NCBI GenBank assembly: GCA_963771655.1
Contig: CAVYUG010000004.1
Span: forward strand, 62,001 to 126,000
Length of the DNA stretch: 64,000 bases
Direction of reading: 5' to 3'
DNA from: JAWVFM01 sp963771655
GTDB lineage: Bacteria; Actinomycetota; Thermoleophilia; Solirubrobacterales; 70-9
Both the position numbers and the translations under genes were made by a program. Below the pieces are notes generated by a model, which was not told where the DNA came from, made no database searches, and saw nothing but the letters and a program-made list of their open reading frames with translations. The stretch's first letter is position 1. Each line of letters begins with the position of its first letter. Of this stretch, positions 17,160 to 25,403 are shown piece after piece.

Positions 17160-18383
17160 GTGCGCGCCCGCTTTCTACTCCGCCGGACGCTCGTCGTGAT
17201 CGGCGCCCTGCTGGTGGCCGCGGGCATCGCGATTGGCGGCTATTTCGCCGGCAAGGCGCTCGTCGGGGACGGCGACGAGGACTCGGCGAGCGCTCCCGCG
17301 CCGCGCGTCGTCCTGCACAAGACGAAGCCCAAGGCGGCCTCGGACCTCGGCTTCCCCGCCTTCGCGACGCAGAACACCACTCGGGTCGGGGGCGTCGACG
17401 AGGTCACCGACGCCGCCGGCGTCGCGCTGGCGGCCTACCCGTCCACGGGCGGTGTTCGCGGGCCGGCCGCGGTGACGCTCGTGCCGGCCGAGTCGTGGCA
17501 GGAGTCGATCGCCGCCGCCTCGCTGGTCGCCCAGCCCGTCAGTGCTCCGGAGCTCGTCGGAGGGACCGAGGGCGTCCCCTCAATCACCGCCGACGCGCTC
17601 GGGACCCTCGCGCCGGCCGGCTCCAAGGAGACGGATAAGGCCCAGGTCTTCGCGATCGGGAGCGTCAGCGCGCCCAAGGGCCTCGAGGCGACCAGGGTGC
17701 GCGGCTCGGATCCCGCCATCGTCGCTGCCGAGCTCGCCCGCCTGCGGGAGAAGCTCACCGGCTCGCCGCCGGAGCACATCGTGGTGGCGAGCTCCACGAG
17801 CCCGGAGTACGCGATGCCAGCGGCAGCGTGGGCCGCGAGGTCGGGTGACCCGGTGCTGTTCGCCGGCAAGGGCCCACCCTCGCTCGCGACCCTGCGCGCC
17901 CTGCACCAGAGCGCCGGCACGCCGGTCTACGTGCTGGGCCCGCCTTCAGCGGTCTCCGAGCGCGCGTTCAACCTGATCAAGAAGGTCTCGCCGGGCGCGA
18001 AGCGCGTCGCGGGCGACGACCCGGTCGCGAACGCGATCGACTTCGCGCGCTACGTCGACGGGAGCTTCGGGTGGAACATCAACGACCCCGGGCACGGGTT
18101 CGTCGTCGCGAGCGCCGCGCGCCCGCTCGACGCCGGCGCCGCGGCCGCGCTCTCGGCCGGCGGCACCTGGGGGCCGCTTCTGCTGACGACCAGCGCGACC
18201 GAGATTCCGCCCGGGCTTCGCAGCTACCTCCTCGATCTCAAGCCCGGGTACGAGAGCGACCCCACTCGGGCCGTCTACAACCACGTGTGGGTGATCGGCG
18301 ACGCGAACACGGTGTCGGTTGGCTTCCAGGCCCAGCTCGACGATCTGGCCGAAGCGGTCAAGGTAGGGTCCGCCGCGAAATGA
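17160..18383 (+). CDS. Cell-wall-binding repeat 2 family protein, membrane-anchored
   Basis: The 407-aa protein has a basic N-terminus and a transmembrane helix (LVVIGALLVAAGIAIGGYFA, residues 11-30). After an acidic linker come repeated blocks of the CW_binding_2 type: RVGGVDEVTDAAGVALAAYP, TLVPAESWQESIAAASLVA, then RVRGSDPAIVAAELARL and RVAGDDPVANAIDFARYV. These blocks anchor proteins to secondary cell-wall polymers in other Gram-positive species. I see no separate enzymatic domain. The start is a GTG at 17160, preceded by hairpin element B. The stop overlaps the next gene as ATGA. Confidence 0.82.
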   Translation: MRARFLLRRTLVVIGALLVAAGIAIGGYFAGKALVGDGDEDSASAPAPRVVLHKTKPKAASDLGFPAFATQNTTRVGGVDEVTDAAGVALAAYPSTGGVRGPAAVTLVPAESWQESIAAASLVAQPVSAPELVGGTEGVPSITADALGTLAPAGSKETDKAQVFAIGSVSAPKGLEATRVRGSDPAIVAAELARLREKLTGSPPEHIVVASSTSPEYAMPAAAWAARSGDPVLFAGKGPPSLATLRALHQSAGTPVYVLGPPSAVSERAFNLIKKVSPGAKRVAGDDPVANAIDFARYVDGSFGWNINDPGHGFVVASAARPLDAGAAAALSAGGTWGPLLLTTSATEIPPGLRSYLLDLKPGYESDPTRAVYNHVWVIGDANTVSVGFQAQLDDLAEAVKVGSAAK

Positions 18384-18625
18384 GCGAGGCCGAACAGCCG
18401 GAGCGCCTGATCCGAGGGCGGGCCACGGTCGACGACATCCGCGCGCTGGCGGGGCCCTCGACGCCGCACTTCGCGCTTCAGATCCGTAACCGCATCCAGC
18501 GCCTGATCGCGCCGCTCGGACCCGACGACCCTGCACGGGTCGAGGGGGAGCGCCAGATCGCCCGGCTCGAGGACCTCGCCAAGCACTCGGGCGACCCGCG
18601 CGGGCCCCGCTCGGTCGCGGGCTGA
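18380..18625 (+). CDS. Small conserved-looking hypothetical protein (81 aa)
   Basis: I do not recognise the family. The protein (MSEAEQPERLIRGRATVDD...) is charged, mainly helical by composition, and has no signal or membrane segment. Support comes from position: the ATG overlaps the stop of the gene before it (ATGA), and the methyltransferase starts 4 nt after its own stop with a GAGGAG between. Codon choice matches its neighbours. It is probably co-translated with both genes. Confidence 0.7.
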   Translation: MSEAEQPERLIRGRATVDDIRALAGPSTPHFALQIRNRIQRLIAPLGPDDPARVEGERQIARLEDLAKHSGDPRGPRSVAG

Positions 18626-18629
18626 GGAG

Positions 18630-19397
18630 ATGGCACAGACCCTCGGCGAGGCGATGGACCGCGCCCGGGAGTTGATGAAGCCGGGCGCCGGCGAGGGGTC
18701 GATTGACGCCGGCTACCTCGATCTGATCGGCGGCGAGCTTCCGTCGACCGGAACGACACAGGACCTGATGCTGACGCGGCTGGTTCCGGTGATCTACGAG
18801 CGGTGGTGGCGGCCGGCGCTGGCTCAGGTGGCCAAGGGCCTCACCGGCCCCCGGATGTCAGAGGAGGTGCGGATCGCCCGGCTGCTTCTCGGACTCGGCT
18901 CGGGCGACACGGTGCTCGACCTAGCCTGCGGGCCCGGGAACTTCTCACGTGAGTTCGCGCGCACGGTGGAGCCCGACGGCCTCGTCGTCGGGGTAGACGC
19001 ATCGCGAACGATGCTCGCCCGCGGCGTCGCCGACACCGAGCGCGCCGGGATCGAGAACCTCGCCCTGCTCCGCGCCGACGCCACCGACCTGCCGTTCGGC
19101 GACGACACCTTCGACGCCGCGTGCTGCTTCGCAGCCCTTCACCTCTTCTCGAATCCGTTCGCCGCGCTCGACGAGATGACCCGCGTGCTCAGGCCGGGCG
19201 GGCGCCTGGCGATCATGACCTCGGTGCGCCGCCAGGTCACGCTGCGGCCGTTCAAGCCGGTGATCGAGCGCACGAGCGGCATGCGGGTCTTCGAGTCCGA
19301 CGAGATCACGGGCGCGCTGCGCACGCGCGGTTACACGAGCATCCACCAGCGGCTGGCGGGCATGGTGCAGTTCGTCGGGGGTCGGTTGGCGGGATAA
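18630..19397 (+). CDS. Class I SAM-dependent methyltransferase
   Basis: The 255-aa protein has the SAM-binding motifs VLDLACGPGNFSREFART (motif I, near residue 96), VVGVDASRTML (acidic end of strand 2), LRADATDLPFGDDTFDAACC and VLRPGGRLAIM. This is the ubiE/small-molecule methyltransferase layout. The N-terminal 80 residues include YERWWRPALAQVAKGL, similar to methyltransferases acting on lipids or quinones. The substrate is unknown. A GGAG lies 5 nt before the ATG. Confidence 0.85.
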   Translation: MAQTLGEAMDRARELMKPGAGEGSIDAGYLDLIGGELPSTGTTQDLMLTRLVPVIYERWWRPALAQVAKGLTGPRMSEEVRIARLLLGLGSGDTVLDLACGPGNFSREFARTVEPDGLVVGVDASRTMLARGVADTERAGIENLALLRADATDLPFGDDTFDAACCFAALHLFSNPFAALDEMTRVLRPGGRLAIMTSVRRQVTLRPFKPVIERTSGMRVFESDEITGALRTRGYTSIHQRLAGMVQFVGGRLAG

Positions 19398-19406
19398 CCT
19401 CGGCCG

Positions 19407-20987
19407 GTGCCGGAGGTCGACCGAGCCCACGTACGCCTCGCCGAGCTCGTCGCCGCGCTCTCGCTCGGCGTCGACCTCGGATTCGGCCAGCCGATGGAGC
19501 ACGCCCTGCGCCAGTGCCTCATTGCGCTTCGCCTCGCCGATCGCATGGGGCTGGACGATGATGAGCGGGCGGTCGTGTACTACACCGCGATGCTCGTGTC
19601 CGTCGGGTGCCACTCGGACGCCCACGAGCAGGCGAAGTGGTTCGGCGACGACATCGGGCTGAAGTCCGACAAGTTCGAGTACGAGTTCCCGAGCGTACGC
19701 GGCATGGCCGCCACCATGCGCCGCATCGGCGCCGGCAACCCGCCGCTCCACAGATTTCGGATCGGCCTCGAGTTTGCGGTCTCGGGCCGGCGCGACATGG
19801 ATCACATGATTTCGACCCATATCGCGACGGCGCGGGCGCTCGCCGAGGAGCTGCGTCTCGACGACGGTGTGGTCGAGGCGCTCGGAGGCGCCTACGAGAG
19901 CTGGAACGGCAAGGGCTGGCCGGGCGAGCGCTCCGGCGCCGAGGTGCCCCAGGCAGCCCGGATCGGCCAGTTCGCGGAGTTCATCGAGGTGGCCCATCGG
20001 GTCGGCGGCGTCGAGGGGGCGATGGACCTGGCGCGGCAGCGCAGCGGGAAGCAGTTCGATCCCGCCCTGTGCACGCTGATCATCGAGGAGGGGGAACTGA
20101 TGTTGAGCGACCTCGACGCGATCGGCACCTGGGATTCGGTGATCGAGGCGGAGCCGGCGCTGGCGAAGGTCGTCGCGGGCGAGCGGTTCGACGCCGCATT
20201 GCGCGCGATCGCGAACTTCGTCGACCTGAAATCGCCCTACACCCTCGGACACGCCGTTGCGGTGTCCGAGCTCGTCGCGGCCGCGGGTAGCCGCCTCGGA
20301 GTGTCGGACGACGAGGTTCGGACGCTCCGGCGTGCCGGGCTGGTACACGACTTCGGGAACCTCGGGGTCTCCAACGCGATCTGGGACAAGCCGGGGCCGC
20401 TCGGGCCCGGCGAGTGGGAGCGGGTGAGGGCACATCCCTACCTGACCGATCGCATGCTCCAGCAGTCCGAGGCGCTCCGGCCGCTCGGGGACATCGCGGT
20501 GCAGCACCGCGAGCGGCTCGACGGCTCGGGCTATCCCCGTGGGCTGGCGGGTGCGGCGATCTCCCGGCCGGCGCGACTTCTCGGGGCCGCCGACGCCTAT
20601 CAGGCGATGCGCGAGCCGCGCCCCTACCGGCCCGAGCGCCCGGCCGGGGAGGCGGCCGCGGAGCTTCGTGCAGACGTCAACGCGGGGCGCTTGGACGCCG
20701 ACGCCGTCGAGGCGGTGCTCGGTGCCGCCGGGCACAGGGTCATGCGCCGCCGCGAGGGCCCGGCGGGCCTCACTCAGCGTGAGGTCGAGGTGCTGAGGCT
20801 GCTCGCGCGGGGGCTTTCGAACAAGGCGATCGCTCAACGGCTGGTGATCTCGCCGAAGACCGTCGGCAACCACGTCGAGCACATCTATTCGAAGATCGGC
20901 ACCTCGACCCGCGCCACCGCCAGCCTGTTCGCAATGCAGCACGGGCTCCTTCCCGAGGAGGAGCTCGTCGGGGGCGCCGCCATCTGA
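19407..20987 (+). CDS. HD-GYP-type phosphodiesterase with C-terminal LuxR DNA-binding domain
   Basis: The 526-aa protein joins two functions. Residues about 265-410 form an HD-GYP-like domain: SPYTLGHAVAVSELV, RRAGLVHDFGNLGVSNAIW, then VQHRERLDGSGYPRG. The HD and GYP motifs are intact, but the usual lysine after HDIG is Asn. The N-terminal 250 residues look like a second, degenerate HD unit (HALRQCLIALRLADRMG...). The C-terminal 65 residues are a LuxR/FixJ helix-turn-helix (LTQREVEVLRLLARGLSNKA ... SPKTVGNHVEHIYSKIG). It could link c-di-GMP breakdown to transcription. The start is a GTG at 19407, 9 bp after the methyltransferase stop. Confidence 0.85.
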   Translation: MPEVDRAHVRLAELVAALSLGVDLGFGQPMEHALRQCLIALRLADRMGLDDDERAVVYYTAMLVSVGCHSDAHEQAKWFGDDIGLKSDKFEYEFPSVRGMAATMRRIGAGNPPLHRFRIGLEFAVSGRRDMDHMISTHIATARALAEELRLDDGVVEALGGAYESWNGKGWPGERSGAEVPQAARIGQFAEFIEVAHRVGGVEGAMDLARQRSGKQFDPALCTLIIEEGELMLSDLDAIGTWDSVIEAEPALAKVVAGERFDAALRAIANFVDLKSPYTLGHAVAVSELVAAAGSRLGVSDDEVRTLRRAGLVHDFGNLGVSNAIWDKPGPLGPGEWERVRAHPYLTDRMLQQSEALRPLGDIAVQHRERLDGSGYPRGLAGAAISRPARLLGAADAYQAMREPRPYRPERPAGEAAAELRADVNAGRLDADAVEAVLGAAGHRVMRRREGPAGLTQREVEVLRLLARGLSNKAIAQRLVISPKTVGNHVEHIYSKIGTSTRATASLFAMQHGLLPEEELVGGAAI

Positions 20988-21072
20988 GCCCTACGAAAGA
21001 TGGGGCGAACGCCTCATGACGGTGCGCCACCGGGTCCGTAGCCTCGTCCGAACCCAACCTGAGGAGGCTTCG

Positions 21073-21450
21073 ATGGCAAAAGTGGCGAGGAGCAGTGAGA
21101 GAACGGACCACGGCCCCGTGCTGGCGTCGGAAACGGACGTCGACGGCTACACGATCAACTTCGTGACGTTCAAGGAGGAGATGAACCACGGCCCGCTGTT
21201 CAAGGGCCTCCCGGGCGACAGCTGCCAGTGCCCGCATTGGGGATACGTCATCGAGGGCCGGCTCACGTTCCGCTACGCCGACCTTGACGAGGTCTACGAG
21301 GCCGGGGACGCGTTCTACGCGCCGCCCGGGCACGTGCCGGTCGCGGCAGCCGGGACGGAGTACGTCCAGTTCAGCCCAGCCGAGGAGCTCCGCGAGACCT
21401 CCGAGGCGATCCAGCGGAACATGCAGGCGATGCAGGGGGAGGCGGGTTGA
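21073..21450 (+). CDS. Cupin-domain protein
   Basis: The 125-aa protein has a conserved single cupin: HWGYVIEGRLTFRYAD (motif 1) and FYAPPGHVPVAAAGTEYVQF (motif 2). The usual motif-1 HxH metal ligands are reduced to one clear His plus a preceding CQCPHWGY, so metal binding is uncertain. I start it at the ATG at 21073 because GAGGAGG precedes it by 5 nt; an upstream ATG at 21016 has no ribosome site. No function beyond a small-molecule binding or isomerase-type role can be named. It is convergent with the thiolase. Confidence 0.75.
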   Translation: MAKVARSSERTDHGPVLASETDVDGYTINFVTFKEEMNHGPLFKGLPGDSCQCPHWGYVIEGRLTFRYADLDEVYEAGDAFYAPPGHVPVAAAGTEYVQFSPAEELRETSEAIQRNMQAMQGEAG

Positions 21451-21462
21451 CCCGTCGGCCGC

Positions 21463-21514
21463 CCGCGAACGTCCCGCATTGGGGGGAATAGCCCCGACTC
21501 CGGGACGTTCGCGG
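21463..21514 (+). repeat. Dispersed hairpin element, family B, copy 2
   Basis: Perfect 14-bp arms CCGCGAACGTCCCG (21463-21476) and its complement (21501-21514) flank a 24-nt loop containing GAATAGCCCC. It lies in the 75-bp gap between the convergent cupin and thiolase genes, so it may serve as a two-way terminator. Confidence 0.8.
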
Positions 21515-21525
21515 CGCCGAGCGGC

Positions 21526-22707
21526 TTAGACCCGCTCGATGATCGTGCCGGTGCCGAGGCCGCCGCCGCAGCACATCGTCACGAGGCCGACCGACTTGTC
21601 GGAGCGCTCGAGCTCGTGCAGGAGCGTCGTGATGAGGCGCGCGCCCGTGGAGCCGAGCGGATGGCCGATCGCGATCGCGCCGCCGTTCACGTTGACCCGA
21701 TCCATGTCTGGCTCGAGCTCGCGCCGCCAGGCGGCGACGACGGAGGCGAACGCCTCGTTGATCTCGATCAGGTCGATGTCGTCGATCTTCATTCCGTTGC
21801 GATCGAGGAGCTTCTTCGTCGCGGGGATGGGGCCCGTGAGCATGATCACCGGGTCGACGCCGACCGTGGTCTGATCGACGATCTTCGCCCTCGGGGTGAG
21901 CCCGAGCGCGTCGGCCTTCTCGCGGGCCATCAGGAGCACGGCGGCCGCGCCATCCGAGACCTGTGAGGAGTTCCCGGCCGTGACCTTGCCGTCCTCCTTG
22001 AAGACGGTCTTCAGGGTCGAGAGCTTCTCGAGGCTGGTGTCGGGTCGGATGCCCTGGTCGGTCACGTAGGTGTCGCCGTTCACACCGAACGGCACCATCT
22101 CGCGCTCGAAGCGGCCCTCCTCGGTCGCCTGGTGGGCCAGCTGATGGGAGCGCAGGCCGATCTCGTCGAGCTCGGAGCGCGGAATCTCCCACTTGTCGGC
22201 GATCATCTCGGCCGAGATCCCCTGCGGGACCAGGTTGTAACGCTCCATGAGCTGCGGGGAGAAGGCGAAGCCGTGCTCCTTCTGCACCTCGAGCGAGTCG
22301 GCGAAGGAGATGTGTCCCATGTGCTCGACGCCGCCGCCGATCGCGACGTCGTGGACGCCCGAGGCGATCAGCGCCGCGGCGAAGTTCACGGCCTGCTGGG
22401 CGGAGCCGCACTGGCGGTCGACCGTGGTCGCCGGGGTCTCGATCGGGAGCCCCGCCTCGAGCCAGGCGTTACGGCCGATGTTGATCGCCTGCTCGCCGAA
22501 CTGCTGCACGCAGCCGGCGACGACGTCCTCGACCTCGGAGGCGTCGATCCCGGTGCGGTCGATCAGCTCGGAGTAAGTCCTCGCGAGGAGCGTCGAGGGG
22601 TGGGTGCCCTTGTAATAGCCCTTCTCCTCGTGGCCGCGCCCGACCGGGGTTCTCACCGCCTCGACGATGACGACCTCTCGACCGCTGAACTTGCCGTTGC
22701 TGGCCAC
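21526..22707 (-). CDS. Acetyl-CoA acyltransferase (thiolase)
   Basis: The enzyme cuts 3-ketoacyl-CoA to acetyl-CoA in the last beta-oxidation step. The 393-aa protein has the catalytic Cys in TVDRQCGSAQQAVNF (near residue 91), the second block NVNGGAIAIGHPLGSTGARL, and the C-terminal CCGGGLGTGTII with the proton-exchange Cys. The start is a GTG at 22707, 7 nt after GGAGG. The operator-like site at 22752-22769 upstream matches the one before the acyl-CoA dehydrogenase, so the two genes are probably co-regulated. A degradative FadA-type role fits better than a biosynthetic PhaA role. Confidence 0.92.
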   Translation of the reverse strand: MASNGKFSGREVVIVEAVRTPVGRGHEEKGYYKGTHPSTLLARTYSELIDRTGIDASEVEDVVAGCVQQFGEQAINIGRNAWLEAGLPIETPATTVDRQCGSAQQAVNFAAALIASGVHDVAIGGGVEHMGHISFADSLEVQKEHGFAFSPQLMERYNLVPQGISAEMIADKWEIPRSELDEIGLRSHQLAHQATEEGRFEREMVPFGVNGDTYVTDQGIRPDTSLEKLSTLKTVFKEDGKVTAGNSSQVSDGAAAVLLMAREKADALGLTPRAKIVDQTTVGVDPVIMLTGPIPATKKLLDRNGMKIDDIDLIEINEAFASVVAAWRRELEPDMDRVNVNGGAIAIGHPLGSTGARLITTLLHELERSDKSVGLVTMCCGGGLGTGTIIERV

Positions 22708-22751
22708 GGGATGCCTCCGATCTGACTACTGCGGACTCAACGAAACATACC

Positions 22752-22769
22752 TGACTGACGAGTCAATCA
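22752..22769. promoter_or_regulatory. TetR-type operator upstream of thiolase
   Basis: Read on the minus strand the site is TGATTGACT-CGTC-AGTCA, differing from the 17023 site at one base in 18; the outermost bases of the right arm differ. It lies 45-62 bp upstream of the thiolase GTG, in the gap after the stop of the membrane-protein gene. Confidence 0.62.
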
Positions 22770-22773
22770 GTCA

Positions 22774-23262
22774 CTACTGGCTTGGAAGCGGGTTGCCCGC
22801 GATGAAGAGGAACCACACCGCCATCGCCAGGAAGGCGACGAGGACCGAGGTCAAGAGGACGGCTTCCATCAACGACCAACGCCGAGTCGACTTGCGCTCG
22901 TCGCTGAGGCTGCGCCACAGCATCACCCGCTCGACGTGGACCGTGGTGGTGCCGATGAGTCTCTCGTAGAGGCGATTGAGCCAGGCGAGGATGAAGACGA
23001 CGATGATGATCGAGATCACGATCCCGAAGAAGACGAGCATGTAGGGGCCGGCCGAAGGGGCCTGCGAGCTCGAGATCTTCGAGCCGATCCAGATCCAGCC
23101 GAACGGGATCACGGTCCAGAGCGAGAAGGCGGCGAGGAGCATCACCGCCGCGATCGTCGCCGCCGCGAAGCGCCTCGCCCCCCCCACGAGCGCTCCGCCG
23201 TGTCGTGCAGTCTCCGATCCAGCGCTCGCCATCTCGCACAGCATGATAGGAACGGTGGCCAT
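22774..23262 (-). CDS. Small integral membrane protein of unknown function
   Basis: I do not recognise the family. The 162-aa protein has three hydrophobic segments: AAATIAAVMLLAAFSLWTVI, YMLVFFGIVISIIIVVFILA and, near the C-terminus, LLTSVLVAFLAMAVWFLFIA. A charged loop (ERVMLWRSLSDERKSTRR) lies between the second and third. The start could be the ATG at 23262, 23244 or 23232; none has a good ribosome site. It diverges from the 3-hydroxyacyl-CoA dehydrogenase and is read toward the thiolase. Confidence 0.7.
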   Translation of the reverse strand: MATVPIMLCEMASAGSETARHGGALVGGARRFAAATIAAVMLLAAFSLWTVIPFGWIWIGSKISSSQAPSAGPYMLVFFGIVISIIIVVFILAWLNRLYERLIGTTTVHVERVMLWRSLSDERKSTRRWSLMEAVLLTSVLVAFLAMAVWFLFIAGNPLPSQ

Positions 23263-23277
23263 GCGGGCTTGGGAGCG

Positions 23278-24099
23278 ATGAGCGCGGACGCCTACTCTCG
23301 TCCCGCCGTCGCGGGGGCGGGCACGATCGCGTGCAGCCTCGCTGCCGCGGCGAGCGCGCTCGGCGGCGTGCGCCTGCTCGCGCGCAGCGACGCGTCGGCA
23401 TGGCGCGCCGAGGAGACGATCGAGGACCTCGCGAAGAAGGTGGACGGAGCCGTTGCCGGGAAGGTCAAGGTCACCACTGACGCCGCCGACCTTCGAAGCT
23501 GCGACCTCGTCGTGGAGGCGATCAAGGAGGACCTGGACGAGAAGGTCGAGCTGCTTCGCGCCCTCGGCGAGGCCTGCCCGGATGCCGACCTCGCCTCGAC
23601 CACCTCGTCGCTGCCGATCGCCGTTCTCGCCGAGCGCAGCGGGCACGCGGACCGGGTCCTGGGGCTCCATGTCTTCAACCCCGTGCACCGCATGGAGCTG
23701 GTCGAGCTCTGCACGCCCGACGGCCTTCGAGAAGGAGCGAGCGCGCGCGCCGAGGCCTGGTGCCGCGCCCTCGGCAAGACGCCGATCCACGTTCCCGACG
23801 AGGCCGGGTTCGTCGTCAACCGGCTGCTCTTCCCGTACCTATTCGACGCCGTTCGGCTTCTCGAGCGCACGGGCATGACCGCGGAGGAGGTCGACGCGTG
23901 CATGACGCTCGGGACCGGCCACCCGATGGGACCGCTGCGCCTGCTCGACTTCATCGGCCTCGACGTCGCCCAGGCGATCGGCGACGCGCTGCACGCCGAC
24001 TCGGGCGAGCCCGCCCACCGGCCGCCCGGCCGCCTCGTGGAGATGGTCGGCAGGGGCCGCCTCGGCCGCAAGTCCGACGCCGGTTTCTATGAGTACTGA
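23278..24099 (+). CDS. 3-hydroxyacyl-CoA dehydrogenase
   Basis: The enzyme oxidises 3-hydroxyacyl-CoA to 3-ketoacyl-CoA with NAD. The 273-aa protein has an N-terminal Rossmann loop (VAGAGTIACSLA; the usual GAGTMG is altered). DLVVEAIKEDLDEKVELLRAL, the catalytic-His region GLHVFNPVHRMELVEL and the C-terminal domain with GHPMGPLRLLDFIGLD complete the family pattern. Size and motifs match the stand-alone 3-hydroxybutyryl-CoA dehydrogenase type (FadB2/PaaH). It sits near the thiolase but on the opposite strand, and no copy of the operator palindrome is visible before it. Confidence 0.88.
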   Translation: MSADAYSRPAVAGAGTIACSLAAAASALGGVRLLARSDASAWRAEETIEDLAKKVDGAVAGKVKVTTDAADLRSCDLVVEAIKEDLDEKVELLRALGEACPDADLASTTSSLPIAVLAERSGHADRVLGLHVFNPVHRMELVELCTPDGLREGASARAEAWCRALGKTPIHVPDEAGFVVNRLLFPYLFDAVRLLERTGMTAEEVDACMTLGTGHPMGPLRLLDFIGLDVAQAIGDALHADSGEPAHRPPGRLVEMVGRGRLGRKSDAGFYEY

Positions 24100-25339
24100 G
24101 GACCTCGACGCGCAGGCGAAGGCGGCCGCGCCGGCGATGAAGGCGTACGCCGAGGCGAACCGGCTCTACTACTACGAGAACTGGTCGCTCCCGCAGGCGA
24201 CGCAGATCCTGCGCCACGGCTACATGCAGGTGGTGCCGAACCTCGTCACCGGCCAGACCCGGGAGTTCGGTCAGATCTGGCTCGCCCACGCCTACTACGC
24301 CGACATGAAGGGGACGAGGGACGTCCATCGCTACGTCACGCTCTTCTATGTCGCCGCGCCGAAGGGCTCACCGTTCGCACTCCGCGTCCTCTGCCACGGC
24401 CGCGACCTGACCGACACCGACGTCTCGAACCCCGACGCCAAGCGGCAGGTGATCGAGCTCGACGACGCCGCCGTGAGGCTCGAGAGCGAGGCCTTCGCAC
24501 GGCGCTACAGCCTCTCGACCGACCACGACTCCGACCAGGTGCGCGTGTGGCAGCTCTTCGACCCCGATCTCGTCGACTGGCTGACGCGGGAGGCGCCGCC
24601 GGACTTCTCGTTCGAGCTCCAGGACGGAGCGCTTTGCTGCTACCTGCCCGGCGTGGTGTCCGACTTCGACGCGCTCGGCACGCTCACCGCCGCCGCACGG
24701 CGCGTCTACGAGCGGGTCGGCGAGATCGCGGGTGGCCTGGACGACGCGGAGGGTGCAGCGCCGCCAGCGCGCGGCACCCGCGACGACATCGTCGAGCGCG
24801 AGCTCGCGGAGCACCCCTTCACCGAGGTCCCGAAGAGCGTGCGCTCGGCGGCCTATGAGCTCGGGCACGGGCCGATCCCGAGCGGCCGCGCCTGGAAGCT
24901 CGGCGCCGAGGCGTTCTTTCGCGCCTACGCGAGGTCGGTGGGAATGAAGCGGATCGACAACGCGGCGTTCAGGGCCGCGCACCTCGAGCTCGCGGTCCCC
25001 GGCGCGCTCACGGCGGTCGCGTGGGGGCCACTCACCCCCGGCGGTCCGGACGGCTACCTGCTGTGGACCAGCTCCGAGGACGGCGACGGCTACGGCTGGC
25101 AGGCGCTCGCCGTGGACGTCCCGCGTGGAACCAACACCTACACCTTTGCGACCATGCCGTCGGTCGAAGCCGCGCAGAAGGAGCACGGCATCGACACGAG
25201 CGCCGGCACCACCTCGATCGTCATGTGGAAGCCCGACGACGGACCGAAGCGGCGCAACCGGAAGAAGCTCGACGAGTTCCTCGCCACGGCCGGGCCGTTG
25301 ATGGCCGAGGTGGTGGCCGCGAGCACCGGCGGCCGCTGA
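24089..25339 (+). CDS. Hypothetical protein, 416 aa
   Basis: I cannot name a family with confidence. The protein is soluble, acidic, and has no signal peptide or membrane helix. The middle part (FARRYSLSTDHDSDQVRVWQ, then LTREAPPDFSFELQDGALCC) vaguely recalls DUF3137-type domains. The N-terminus has an aromatic run (NRLYYYENWSLPQ). It overlaps the end of the dehydrogenase gene by 11 bp and so is co-translated with it. Uniform codon use and the long intact frame support a real gene. Confidence 0.72.
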   Translation: MSTEDLDAQAKAAAPAMKAYAEANRLYYYENWSLPQATQILRHGYMQVVPNLVTGQTREFGQIWLAHAYYADMKGTRDVHRYVTLFYVAAPKGSPFALRVLCHGRDLTDTDVSNPDAKRQVIELDDAAVRLESEAFARRYSLSTDHDSDQVRVWQLFDPDLVDWLTREAPPDFSFELQDGALCCYLPGVVSDFDALGTLTAAARRVYERVGEIAGGLDDAEGAAPPARGTRDDIVERELAEHPFTEVPKSVRSAAYELGHGPIPSGRAWKLGAEAFFRAYARSVGMKRIDNAAFRAAHLELAVPGALTAVAWGPLTPGGPDGYLLWTSSEDGDGYGWQALAVDVPRGTNTYTFATMPSVEAAQKEHGIDTSAGTTSIVMWKPDDGPKRRNRKKLDEFLATAGPLMAEVVAASTGGR

Positions 25340-25403
25340 CTCGCGCGCCCATCGGATACGGTTGGCCGAGGCGATAAGCGACCACAGGGGAGGATCGTCT
25401 TTC

